Positions 10,606-20,764 of a stretch of DNA of 64,000 nt are shown here, piece after piece (the first letter of the stretch is position 1; each line of letters starts with the position of its first letter). Under the pieces are notes generated by a model. It did no database searches. It saw only the letters and a list, made by a program, of their open reading frames with translations, and was not told the DNA's origin. This DNA is from Diphasiastrum complanatum (Eukaryota; Streptophyta; Lycopodiopsida; Lycopodiales; Lycopodiaceae), in contig CM055092.1 in the NCBI GenBank assembly GCA_029204225.1, forward strand, positions 82,471,543 through 82,535,542. The letters are read 5' to 3'. Both the position numbers and the translations under genes were made by a program.

Positions 10606-10607
10606 CT

Positions 10608-11045
10608 CTAGCCGAGTAGAGGAGGAATAGCTCTGGGAGCAGCAGACTGAGATACGTGTAACTTGCAAAATCTCTCCCTCATTTTCATCAGTAGCTGAAA
10701 GTCCTTGGGCATTATGGTGACTCTCTTGGAATGAATATCAAGCAAAAAAAAATCTTCAAAAAAAAGGCTCATATAGTCTTCAGCAGCTTTTTGAAGGCAC
10801 TGAAGAGCAGTGGGTGTGAATCTAACGAGCTGTCCGAGATCATTTCTATTTATGCTTCGTACGGCACGGTAGAATGGAGCTCTAGGAATTAATAGAGTAG
10901 TTGATCTCTGATACTTACGTATTTCAGAGAGCCACCTACTACGGTTGTGCATTCTAGGTCTAACTTGAGGTGTAATGGCAACCACAGGAGCTGAGGATGA
11001 GCTAGCAGAGAAGAAATCCCTCCTTGTCTGCTTTCTCCTATCCAT
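10608..11045 (-). CDS. Divergent histone H3-like protein with CenH3-like features
   Basis: A 145-codon intronless frame. Residues 38 to about 126 match a histone H3 fold: E-I-R-K-Y-Q-R-S-T-T-L-L-I (alphaN), A-P-F-Y-R-A-V (alpha1), A-L-Q-C-L-Q-K-A-A-E-D-Y (alpha2), then H-S-K-R-V-T-I-M-P-K-D-F-Q-L. H105 and D115 keep the spacing of H3 His113/Asp123, which form the H3-H3 interface. Loop 1 (about 66-74) is one residue longer than canonical H3, and A-A-E-D and K-D-F are CenH3-like. The tail has only a trace of the canonical start (R-K-Q-T-R-R). The 19 residues after the fold are not H3-like. It is transcribed divergently from ORF1 of segment A and shares its upstream motif. Alternatives: a CenH3 retrocopy, or a host gene captured by an element. 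Whether it is expressed is unknown. Confidence 0.8.
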   Translation of the reverse strand: MDRRKQTRRDFFSASSSSAPVVAITPQVRPRMHNRSRWLSEIRKYQRSTTLLIPRAPFYRAVRSINRNDLGQLVRFTPTALQCLQKAAEDYMSLFFEDFFLLDIHSKRVTIMPKDFQLLMKMRERFCKLHVSQSAAPRAIPPLLG

Positions 11046-11889
11046 GGAAGTGTACTAGGGGATATTGCACTTGTGCATGACGAATAGGATGAGCAGGGAA
11101 GGATTATGAAGCCCTCGTAGAGGACCAATATGTACGGGAAGAATGTACGGTATATCGGACCTGTGCGAGCCGAATATCACAGAGATCGATCAACATAGAA
11201 GAGAGGCACACAAGTCGGATATGAGGCGACACGTAGGAAGAAATATCGGACCTGTGCGCATGGAAGGCAGTAGACAGAATATCGCTTGTGAAGGAGACGC
11301 ACAAGTGCGATATGCAGAGCGAAAAAAAAAGTGAAAAAAATTCATCGAAGTTTGTGATTTTATATCGCGATTCACACGTGCAAAAGAACGTCATGTCGCA
11401 CGTGTGGAATTTGTATGGCCAAATGTGAGAGTGACATGTGTTAGGTTGTCATTTTACACGTGTGGATATGTACGGGCAAATGCGAGAGTGACACGTGTTG
11501 TCGAATTGACGAATGAACATGAGGCATGTGTACTGGTGTCATTTCACACATGTCCAGGTGTCACCTCACACGTGCCAGTGCCTGCAATCCAATCGAAAGT
11601 AAACACGTGTCCATTGACCATTGACCAAATGTGTGAAAATTCAGTATAAAAGGCACGAAACCCAATTAATTTTTTACTTTTTTCTTTCTCAAAATTCACG
11701 GCATATTGCTCTTGTGCGCGCGCATTGTTGTCCATTTTTTGCAACGATACCTACTTGCGCTGCAACAATACCTACTTGCGATATTCAGTAGCTACCTGCC
11801 ATATATATCCCTCTTGTGGGTGATCTTTAGAGTTAGTTTTGTTTTGTTTGATCTCCCTCACGCACAAGTGCGATATCTACGTTAGTTCC
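11046..11889. promoter_or_regulatory. Divergent promoter region with repeated 16-bp motif
   Basis: This spacer separates the minus-strand histone-like ATG (11045) from the plus-strand ORF1 ATG (11890). A TATAAAA box faces the histone gene (minus, 11358-11364) and TATAAAAGG faces ORF1 (11645-11653). The motif ATATCGCACTTGTGCG or close variants occurs in both orientations at 11062-11077, 11152-11167, 11243-11258, 11298-11313, 11703-11718 and 11861-11876, with a partial copy at 11279-11290. The last copy on each side sits 16 and 13 bases before the respective ATG. CACGTGTG-type boxes cluster at 11370-11580. The roles are inferred. Confidence 0.65.
11401..11510 (+). repeat. 58-bp imperfect tandem repeat in the divergent promoter
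   Basis: CGTGTGGAATTTGTATGGCC at 11401 recurs as CGTGTGGATATGTACGGGC at 11459, followed in both by AAATG(T/C)GAGAGTGACA(T/C)GTGTT. Two units of 58 bp, each with a CACGTG-type core. Confidence 0.75.
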
Positions 11890-13382
11890 ATGGCCTCTTC
11901 CTCAGGATCTACACGAGATTCAGGGTTGAGTTCATTTTTTACTGAATTTGGGATTATTGAAAATCTAGACTACTTCCATAGCTTATCCAGGCCATATTTA
12001 CATGTTTTCAAGACTGCACAACCAAATTCTAAAGTATTTTATGAACATTATGTTAGATTCAGGGATATACTCAGTACACATGTTATCTCCATAAGTTCAC
12101 TCCAGTACATGCATTATACTGATCTTGTTCATTTCTTTCCAGCTTTCAGACATAGACTAGATAGAATGTTCACCAAATTGTTTGATCTTTTCAAAAGCAG
12201 TTCAATGTGTCCTTATTGCAACAAGAAATGTCGATTGGTTTAATATCATAGTGGTTTCGTACTTTTCCTATTAGTTCAGATCCCAGATGATGAGGAAATT
12301 TCTGTTGCTGACCCTCCTATGGCATCATCCTCTGTTCAGTCAGCTATTAAGGATATCAGTCACTTCCTTATCGACACCCCTGATAAGGAAAGTGACTTTA
12401 TTGATGTAAACATTGATTTGCTCCATTCTTTTATTGGCCAAAATCCATCTGTTGATGAATAGATCCCAGCTGATTTATGTAGATTTATTGACTATCGTGA
12501 AGATGACGTTCTATGTTTATTATCCGGCACAATTTATAAATTCTCCGACTTTGTAGATTTTGAAACAGATGACCTTGATGTTGGAATTGATTTTGATGAT
12601 GAGGAGGGACTTATGACCGGTGAAGAATGCCCGACTAAGACTTTATCCAATATTGCTGAGGATGGGCGAGGCAGACCATCCGATGAAGAATTCACAGCAT
12701 TTAAATCCCAGATGGGCTTCCCTTGTCCATCATTAATGCATTTCACTAATGATTCCACTTCAGGAAGTGGTCATTATATTGATCATCCTGATCTGGTTGC
12801 TGATGATGATGAAGAATGTGTAAGTGTTTAAACTTCATTGCATTAGAATGTTTTTAGCCACTGAATGTATTTTTGCTAACATATTTCTTACTGCAGGATG
12901 CTCTCATAATTGATGATTTTGCTGCGAGACGAGGTGGTTTCAGACAACATGCATCCTCGTTCCAGAGGGATAGTGGACTTGGCCACTATCTTAGGCATTT
13001 TCTGAAGAATGAGATCTGTATTGCTCATTCCAAGTTGAACCCAGTTGGGGAGAGTCTTATAATGGCAGTTAAAGCTTTATCATTTTATCTAGGAGGACGT
13101 AAATTTGTTAAGACAAATAAGATCATTTTTGTCAAAAGATCTTATGTTTTGAACATTCTAGATTTAACTGATGGGAATGTTCCTTTAAGGAGCTCTCATT
13201 ATTCATTGTATTCCACTTATGTTGAACTTAGTGGAAATAAGGATAATGCACTGACACACAAGCTGATGATGAATAGTGGACACTTTTTATTTTGTTATAA
13301 TACAATCAATACATTTACATTGAGTATTTCTTCTCTCTTGTTCAATGAATTTGCAAGAAATTCTGAACATATCATGATTTGA
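11890..13382 (+). pseudogene. ORF1 of segment A, unknown protein, two exons, with stops
   Basis: Exon 1 starts M-A-S-S-S-G-S and is open to TAA at 12241; homology to segment B then continues in frame, with another TAG near 12460. The best splice is a 77-bp GT-AG intron (12820-12896) with GTAAGT donor, CTAAC branch-like site and CTGCAG acceptor, joining E-E-C to D-A-L-I-I-D-D-F in phase. A possible zinc motif C-P-Y-C-N-K-K-C lies near the end of the first open part; acidic stretches follow. The C-terminal exon is the best conserved part between copies. I recognise no family. Stops and an indel near 13250 show decay. The function may be accessory to transposition, by position only. Confidence 0.6.
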
Positions 13383-13737
13383 TGACAATGATGATCTTCT
13401 ACTTAGCAATCATCTAATTTTCTCTTCCTGTATGAACTTGCATGCTTTTCTAAACTTGTTGTATTGTGTGGACTTTGTTATATGTCGAATCTAAACTATG
13501 TGGTAGAACCATTGAAACAATTGACAAATGTAGTTTTGTTTTTCTTTGGTTTTTCCATGTTGTGTATTTTGATGAAATGCTGCTCGTGCTTGCCAATGTG
13601 ACTTCTCCATCCCTTGTGATGACCATACACTCAATCTTCCATATGTATTTGCAAAAAATGATGTATGATCTCTTAGTATGTGCTGCATATGTCAAAATCA
13701 TAATGTTAGTCTTATGTTTGGATCTAAATATATATGA

Positions 13738-14833
13738 AAATTTGAAAGCATTTTGAAAATTTTATACGAACCATGTAATGAGTGATGTGATCCTCTCCCC
13801 ATGCTTTTGATATTGCATTAACAAACTCGACACAAGTCCTTTGGATAGCTTTCTTATCAATATCAGAGTATTTTCCTTTTCTTAAAATAGCAATCATACT
13901 ATCAAGCTTTTTCCATACATCAACTTTTAGTACTTTGGTTTTGCCGTCTTTCTCGCAGTCCTGAATGGCAGCAATAATATCTGTCCAGACTGAGTGTTGA
14001 ATATTAGAAGCCTTACCAGTATGATTTGATAGGAAACAACGTGCTTTTGCTCCTCCTATGCTTGGCTTAGTTGGCATGTTCCCATTCTTTCCTAAAAGCT
14101 TTTCATCTTTCTAATCGAGAGATAGCTTCATTTGCTAATGATGCTGGCTTAGTATTCCAAGCAAAAACTATATGAAGATAAATGATCTTTTCTATTAATC
14201 TAACTTCTGCACAAAGAGTGCAAACATGCACATTTTCAAGGGGATAGGTAGCACAGGCTTCCAGTTTGGATCTGCATATTCTCTAGTAATTCATGTACTC
14301 CTAGTAACATCTTTTGCCATTTTCATGCAGTACAAACAAGGGTGTTTTGATGTAGCACCGTGAGAGACATTACACATACATTTCAATGTTTTCAAATCAC
14401 CTTCTAAGTGCCATTCAACATTGAAGTCTCCAACTCTTGGAACATTGAGAAGTCCTCCATCCATATGGTCCTTGATGATCCTAGGATAAGATGTCCTTAA
14501 GAATATCCATAATAATATATCATGATCCTCCTTCAGCACCTGTCCAAAGAATTAATCAGACTTAGTTTACAATGAATTAATACTATTCAATGAATGTAAT
14601 GTAATAATGAGGCTAGTTACCTGAAACACTGCCAACCACCATATATCATTTTCTAGACTGGACACTGAATCTGAAATCTTCTTGGTCCTCTGGTTGTGAT
14701 AGAGCACCATTCATGAGAGTTATACTAACCCTCTCTAACTTAAGTACTATGATTATTTTGCCATTCACCTTTTCATAGGTTATATCACAAAATGTGACGA
14801 TGTATCTCAGTAAGTAATTTAGATCAACAAATA
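13738..14833 (-). pseudogene. ORF2 of segment A, transposase-like, 5'-truncated
   Basis: Minus-strand homologue of the larger gene at 39690-41964. The first exons are missing: homology starts abruptly at 14833. An 81-bp GT-AG intron (14540-14620) matches the one in B. Kept motifs include G-D-L-K-T-L-K-C-M-C, K-H-P-C-L-Y-C, an altered V-H-V-C-T-L region, and W-G-E-D-H-I-T-H-Y-M near the end. Relative to B an 11-residue block (D-E-S-E-I-V-K-G-Q-K-M) is deleted; it contains the acidic cluster I suspect of holding a catalytic Asp. About 54 bp near 14108 are also missing. Not functional. Confidence 0.65.
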
Positions 14834-14849
14834 TATCATTCATGAATGT

Positions 14850-15895
14850 GAAATAATAATCATTCTAGCAATATATGTAGATGATATTCTAATCACTACG
14901 AATGATGAGAGTAAGATAGAAAAAATTAAAATGGCACTTGCATTAGAATTTTCTATCAAAGATTTAGGAGAAGTATATAACTGTATAGGAATGGAAATTA
15001 AAAGAAATATAGCTGCAGGTATCACTAGACTAAGTCAGAAAAGATACATTCTGGAAATGCTAGCTAGATACGGTCTAATGGATGCAAATCCAGTTAGTAC
15101 TCCAGCTGAAAAAGGAGTAGTGCTTAGTAGTAGTATGAGTCCTATGTGTGAATCTGATCGAGAGAAAATGAGGAATGTACCTTATAGAAATTTAGTAGGA
15201 TCTTTGATTCACACAAGCATTTGCACTCGACCTGACATAGCTTACAGTGTTAGTAAAGTAGGACAATTCAATAGTAATCCAGGATGGATGCATTGGGTTG
15301 TAGCCAAGTGAATCCTTAGATACTTGAAAGGAACTATTAATCGGGAACTAACATATGTACGTGATGCAGGTGTTTTGATTGGTTTAGCTGATGCAGATTG
15401 GGGAGGCGATATTGACAGCAGAAGATCCACATCTGGTTACGCATTTATAATGTGCGAAGGAGCAATCGCCCGGGGAAGTATCAAACAGAAAAGCGTGGCA
15501 CTTTCAACATCAGAAGCAGAGTATGTGAGCCTGGCTCAAGCAGCAAAAGAAGCTCTGTGGATCAAGAATTTAATGACAGAATGGGGATTTGAAATCCCCA
15601 CAATAAGCATTCTCAATGATAATCAAGGAGCTCTATTCATGAGCAAAAATGGAGGATCTCATCATAGAGCCAAGCATATTGATCTTCAATATCATTTCAT
15701 TCGCGAAACGATTGAAGATGAGTCCAAAACTGTACACTTTTGTCCCACTAAGAAAATGACGGCTGACATATTGACTAAAGCGCTAGATCGAGAATCTCAC
15801 AATATACATTGCAAAGGACTTGGTTTGAATAATTTCAGCGAGGGAGGATTTGTTAATACAAGGACGCTGGAATATTCTCAGATTGTGAAAAAGTG
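14850..15895 (+). pseudogene. Ty1/copia RT C-terminus and RNase H remnant
   Basis: The frame opens with A-I-Y-V-D-D-I-L-I-T, continues through the RT thumb (L-G-E-V-Y-N-C-I-G-M-E-I) and P-Y-R-N-L-V-G-S-L-I, then RNase H (A-D-A-D-W-G-G-D, S-T-S-E-A-E-Y, H-H-R-A-K-H-I-D) and ends T-A-D-I-L-T-K-A-L. One in-frame TGA lies at 15309-15311, where related proteins have K-R-I-L-R-Y-L; this fits CGA to TGA at a methylated CpG. Everything before YVDD is absent. It belongs to a different copia lineage from copies 1 and 2. The left edge coincides with the truncation of segment A. Confidence 0.85.
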
Positions 15896-16262
15896 ACGTC
15901 AGGATCAGTTGATAACGACAGCAGCTCTAGTCATGAGAATCTCAGCACTTAGCAGAATTCTGTTTAAACTGACTGGTAATTAACAGTCAGACATCTTTAG
16001 ATTTTGGCGGGTATAAGCTTGGTACTGAAAAAGACATGAAATGTTTTTCCAAGTGGGTGATAGGATATAAGGAAGTAATAGCGAGCAAGAAGTCTAACGA
16101 TGAATAAGCTCTACTTCCTCTTTAATCTTTGATTAGGATTACACTTTTGTTTCTGTAGTCATATTTGATTAGGATTACACTTTTTCCTCTGTAGTCATTG
16201 CATGGCACGTTGATTTCTCATAATAAAGATTTTTCTCTTTTGTTCAACGTAGTATTCTCACA
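15851..16262 (+). repeat. Probable 3' LTR of the copia remnant
   Basis: A purine tract AGCGAGGGAGGA precedes TGTTAATACA at 15851, and the candidate ends ...GTAGTATTCTCACA at 16262, giving TG...CA and 412 bp. AATAAAG near 16222 could be a polyadenylation signal. The RNase H stop falls inside the LTR. A short direct repeat (TTTGATTAGGATTACACTTTT at about 16128 and 16167) lies within it. No partner LTR is in the window, so the right end is tentative. Confidence 0.5.
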
Positions 16263-16662
16263 AATTTTGCTTGAATATCAGATATTAGATGTGCATGCTG
16301 TGACTGCAAATGGTGCATGTGATTTTCTTAATCTTTATTATCAAAATCTACACTTTCTGCAGCAGCGGATCCAGTCAGCACTCTGCATCTTGCACAACGC
16401 ATGTTTATCGATGTATGGTAGTAATCTGACCCTTTTGGGGGAAAATATAATAACAACAATAGTACTAAGAGACAGTGTCGATATCAATACTAAAGTTACT
16501 AAACCCAGGTGTGGGGTGGAACGCAGCAGCAGGCAGATGGCGATGGAAAGAGAGAAAAACAAACAGAACATCCATCGTGTTTTCGATCATTATTTATCTA
16601 TGGCGGCTATTTTCGCCGTTGTTGAATGCTGAAGCTACTGCGTGATGCTGACCCCCATCCCG
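16263..16662. other. Unassigned DNA between LTR and poly(C) tract
   Basis: Short open frames exist on both strands but none shows a domain. CpG content rises toward the poly(C) tract. Confidence 0.4.

Positions 16663-16691
<29 letters not shown>
16663..16691 (+). repeat. Poly(C) tract, 29 bases
   Basis: Twenty-nine consecutive C residues, preceded by CCCCCATCCCG and followed by CGGTTCCCCGG. Such a run can form i-motif or G-quadruplex structures; the exact length in an assembly is often unreliable. Confidence 0.9.
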
Positions 16692-16694
<3 letters not shown>

Positions 16695-16716
16695 TCCCCG
16701 GCACTCTCGAGCTCGC

Positions 16717-16772
16717 GCGCTCTCGCTGTCGCTCTCTCTCTCTCTCGCGCGCGCGCGCTCTCTCTCTCTCCT
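16717..16772 (+). repeat. CT-rich and alternating CG (Z-DNA-prone) tract
   Basis: CT dinucleotides flank a run of CGCGCGCGCG near 16746-16758. Alternating CG is the classic Z-DNA-forming sequence. Confidence 0.8.
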
Positions 16773-19239
16773 TTCCGTAATAAATCTGCGTTATATTCAA
16801 AATGCAACGGATAGGGATGCCTCTGCCCATTGCCCGGCATCTTTGAGGAATCTTTTTGTTATGCAAACCCTCGCTGCCCTGTGCCCGTCAAGACCTACTG
16901 CGGTGAAAAGATGAGCTCCTGGCCATGACGCAAGCGGGGCCGAGTTTGACGTCCCGGGCAGACGATGTGAAGGGGGACCCGCTGCGTTTTTTAAATTCGA
17001 TGCCGTGCAGCAGGCGACCCACATAGAGGAGCCTCGCCCACTTGCACCTACACATAGCAACCACTTTTCAAAAGGTAGTTGACAATAACAAAGAAATTGC
17101 ATTTAAACAATTTCCAACCGACGATAGTGACCGATCCTCTAGCACTTCTAGTCCACTGGGCATATGGTATTTGCACCCTATGCTTGGCAAGGAGATCTCA
17201 CTATCCAAGGCACATGGATCACCCCTCACAATGGGAAAGCCATTCTTAATGCTAATAGGTGTGAAAATTCACTCGTGTGGGAATGCCCTAATGCGTGATA
17301 ATGACCTCCTAAGCTTTTTGTTTGCACTTTAGATTAAGCATAGATTGATAATCAAGATCACAAGCCTTTATAAGCCCTACAACATTTAGATTCTCAATCG
17401 ATATTATGAGTACCATATGTATATTATTGCTGGTGACTTCCTCCTTTTGTTACTATCTACATATGTTATAGCCTTAAAATAGCCTAATGTTGAGAAAAAG
17501 AAACTTACAGAAGGTTCATTAGCTTCAAATACTCCTTCCAAATGCAGATTCTATATATAAAAAATTATGACTACAAATTGTATGTTGTTGAAGATTTACT
17601 CTCTTTGTTACTATAATTTTACATCAGATAGCGTTGAAATAGCCTCACATAGAGAGAGAGAAATTTACACAAGGTTCAAAAGCTTCAAAAACCCATCCCC
17701 CACAGTTTTTTATTTCAAAATAAAAATAGCTAAATCATTAAACTTTAGGTGATTTTTCATATATAAATTAATATATATAGCAAAGCTAGGTTTATAAAAT
17801 AAACCTTAATATCTACTAATTCTTTTATAATATGATAAATCACCAAAAGTAAGGCAAATTATTATTTATCATAGTTATATCTATCTTAGGCGATGCATTT
17901 TTGGTTTTTGACTATTAAATACTAAAAAAAAATTTCAAAAAAGTAGAAATATAGTCAGAAAATGAAAAATTTCCCAAATAAAAGACTCGGATTCCACATC
18001 CAAGCCCAAGCTCAAGTAGCATTGTGCATGCATATGAAATAAAGAATTAATGTATATAAATGTCCAAATATAGCTTCAATTTTGGGCAAATGAAGATTAG
18101 CTTCTAATTTTTTTTTTTCTGAAGGCTTGCTATGTAAAGGCAAGATTATGTGAGGAACTTTGTGAAAACGACAAACTTAAGAATATGCTTTTAAAATTAA
18201 GTGATCAAAATGTTGTTTGTGTTAGAATTAATGAGATTAATTTAATTTAATTTTTTCATCTAATGCATGCAATTGTCATGTAGAATTCTTTAAGTTCTAA
18301 TAGTGCAAGAGAGCAAAGTGCACACAACCATGTTACAATCTTCACTTTCCTCGTGATTGAAAATGAATAGAAAATTGGTCTTTTGGGTTGGTAGTCAGTA
18401 GCTATGTAGGCTTGTTTAATAACACAAACGTACAATAACCAGATGTATGTGTAGTATATCAATATGAAACCATCATTAAGAGCTACGAAGTTGTAGGTTA
18501 AATTTGATGTTACATATTCCAATACTCCCTCATGAGAATTAGTTTATGATTTAGATTAATTGAATCATCATATTCCCTTTACAATGACACCCAACAAAAA
18601 CAAAATTTGTCAAACTTTTGTCATTCATTGTGTTGAATGTTTCTACACACACAACAATATTTAAGAAATGATCTAAACCATCTCCGTCCATTGACTGCTT
18701 TCATATTAAGTAACAATTCAAAATCTTGAATCTTCTTCACAACTTTGACTTTGAATATCTAATACTTTGTTGATGTAAGGAGCTTTGCACATACTTGGAT
18801 TGTCAAGTATTCAACCACCATCACAAATTTTGGCATGACTTTGAACAAGATACATTGAGTTTGTTGCATCAATTTTTGTTGAGACAGTGCCACTACATCA
18901 AATAAATCTTCTTCATGGCCATTTGCTTTAAAAAAAGAGAATGCCAACGGCCTGCACACCATCGGCCTCTGTTGTGGTGTCATAGCTAGAAGAATACCCA
19001 ATCGGCACATACAAATCGATTCTAGAGCCAGTGAGTCCCCTTTGCATCCTCAATGGATTTGTATCATCATCAATATTCCAAGAATTCATTTCATGTCCTA
19101 ATTTTTCATAGGGGAGTTTAGGGTCCTCTGTTGTTGTTTAGGGTCTATGGTTTATTGTTAATTATAGATGGAAAATTGATTTATATACTGGTATTGTCCT
19201 CGTAGCTTTGACTCAATACCTATAAAAGCTCGGACTATG
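16773..19239. other. Unassigned DNA, CpG-rich at left, AT-rich at right
   Basis: 16773-17050 is CpG-rich with no recognised protein; 17330-18560 is very AT-rich with many stops. Fragments near 18540-19000 are open on the minus strand (83 codons) but resemble nothing I know. Confidence 0.35.
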
Positions 19240-19480
19240 AAAAATACATGAAGAGCTGTGACCTATTTATAGTTGACATGCATGGGGATTGCATGGGATC
19301 ATGCACATGATCCTACTCTCTATATATTGAGATAGAGATTATCCCACCGACAACTTGGTCTAGGTTACCAGTTGAGCTCTTCTGCTCTTGCTATCACATG
19401 TCTTGGGGGCTAGATCCAGGAGGGATCTAGGTTTGGTTGGGTGGTTTGGCTCCATAGTCTCTCTTGTTGTATTTTCCTAT
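19240..19480 (+). repeat. LTR fragment, same family as 28831-29313
   Basis: About 240 bases from GAAGAGCTGTGACCTATTTA through CTATCACATGTCTTGGGGGC to TTGTATTTTCCTATGACATT match 29040-29280 at roughly 80-85% by eye. At 29.3 kb this sequence runs into a primer site, so it is the 3' part of an LTR. Here no primer site follows, so it is truncated. Confidence 0.7.
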
Positions 19481-19547
19481 GACATTGAGAAGCTGAATTC
19501 ATGTCAATCAGAACGTCATCTTACCAATATTCTCATATGGACCAGCC

Positions 19548-20190
19548 TTTCCAACTTGTGGTGGAAACAACTTTTCACAAGTTTGATGGCAGAATTACTC
19601 ATATGGATGTCTGAATATGGTTGGACAACTTTCACATTTATTTTCAGTCACATCCAAATAGAGATCATGACAAGATTCAATTTCCAAGAACATACCTTGA
19701 TGGATTTGCAAACATTTGGTGGCGATATTGGATGCAACGTGAAGAACCTCATGGTACCCCTGATAAATGGCCACCCTTTGTACAAAAGTGTATTGAAGAA
19801 TTTGAATGTACAGACGGCCAAGTATGGCATTCTACCCAATAGACGTCTTCTGTGGAGATCTATTCCAATGACTTCTGACAAATAATGGATGTATATGGTT
19901 ATATAGTGGAGGAATTTAATACAATGCACTTTATTTTAGGCTTGAAGCCTAATATAGAGCTTGTTTATCTAAAAATATATATCAGGAGACTTGGATAATG
20001 TCATTTTCTGATATAAGATCACATGCTCACACCATAGAATATGGACTAAACAAGGGTCAACGTGAAGGTGCAACAGAATACTTCACATCACTAGAGTGCA
20101 CTTTGGAGATACGCGGGATATTAAATATCAACAAAATGATAGAGCAGTTACAAAAGCTGAAGGATCAAAACAAAGCGCCTAAGGTTTAAT
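19548..20190 (+). pseudogene. Ty3/gypsy Gag-like remnant
   Basis: A frame near 19550-19840 reads like a plant retrotransposon Gag: F-D-G... W-L-D-N-F or M-D-N-F-H-I-Y-F, D-K-I-Q-F-P, L-D-G-F-A-N-I-W-W, then W-P-P-F-V-Q-K-C-I-E-E-F. A stop ends it at 19840 and more Gag-like sequence (Y-G-L-N-K-G-Q-R-E-G-A) follows at 19998-20189 in another frame. No zinc knuckle was found. Assignment rests on the W-L-...-F/ A-xx-W-W pattern of Retrotrans_gag domains. Confidence 0.55.
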
Positions 20191-20764
20191 TGAAAAAAAT
20201 TGTCAATCAAGGAATTCAGAAAAACGATAGGCCAAATGATTGTGAAAGGTCATCATCAATACTCTTAGAGGGTGAATTGGAAGTACGAAACAATGATAAA
20301 AATAATTCTTCATCAACATCATCAATGAATGAACTGGAAGTGCAACATGATGAAGAAGAACAATTATCAACGATGGGAAAGCCTTTTTAGGAAATAGACC
20401 AGCCGACTTCATCAACAACTTTTGATTTTCCATTGAATTCACAAGAATGGCCGATCAACATTTATGTTGTGCTTAAGGAGTGTCCACATGATCAACAACA
20501 TAAATGTAATTCACAATTTGAATCCAACAAGAAAATTTTAATTGCAAATATAATGTCAATGCAAGAACATCGAAAATCAGTTGGTGATAATGAAGACGAT
20601 GTGGGGGATTATAAGGACAATATTTTTGTTTCAATATTGATCTTCAATTGAGCAATATAAAGGCCATTTCAAGCAATGAAGTTGTCAATGAGGCAAATCA
20701 CTCAAAGACCTCATCTTCCTTGAGATCACAAGAGCCGTTGCATCATGTTTAAATAAAAGTCTAC

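Larger units (their letters stand above)
11062..14833 (+). mobile_element. Segment A: copy of an unclassified two- or three-gene element
   Basis: From about 11665 to 14833 this segment aligns throughout with segment B (31608-32348 plus 38210-40833). Shared features are the motif array, ORF1 with its 77-bp intron, and the convergent ORF2 with its 81-bp intron. The upstream part with the histone-like gene exists only here, because B is broken at 31608. The right edge is an abrupt join to a copia RT remnant at 14833-14850. Relative to B there are small deletions (about 85 bp after 12460, about 54 bp near 14108, and one in ORF2). No terminal inverted repeats were found. The left limit given is the first motif copy; the histone gene probably belongs to the element. 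Confidence 0.7.

Noticed and set aside
11404-11649. 81-codon plus frame in the divergent promoter
   Set aside because: Composition follows the CACGTGTG repeats; there is no domain, and it is not preserved in B.
13466-13756. 96-codon plus frame as a third gene of segment A
   Set aside because: It is conserved in B, but the copies are similar everywhere, it has no domain, and it overlaps the end of ORF2. Noted only as a finding.
16594-16914. Proline- and Arg/Glu-rich frames around the poly(C) tract
   Set aside because: They are translations of the simple-sequence tracts.
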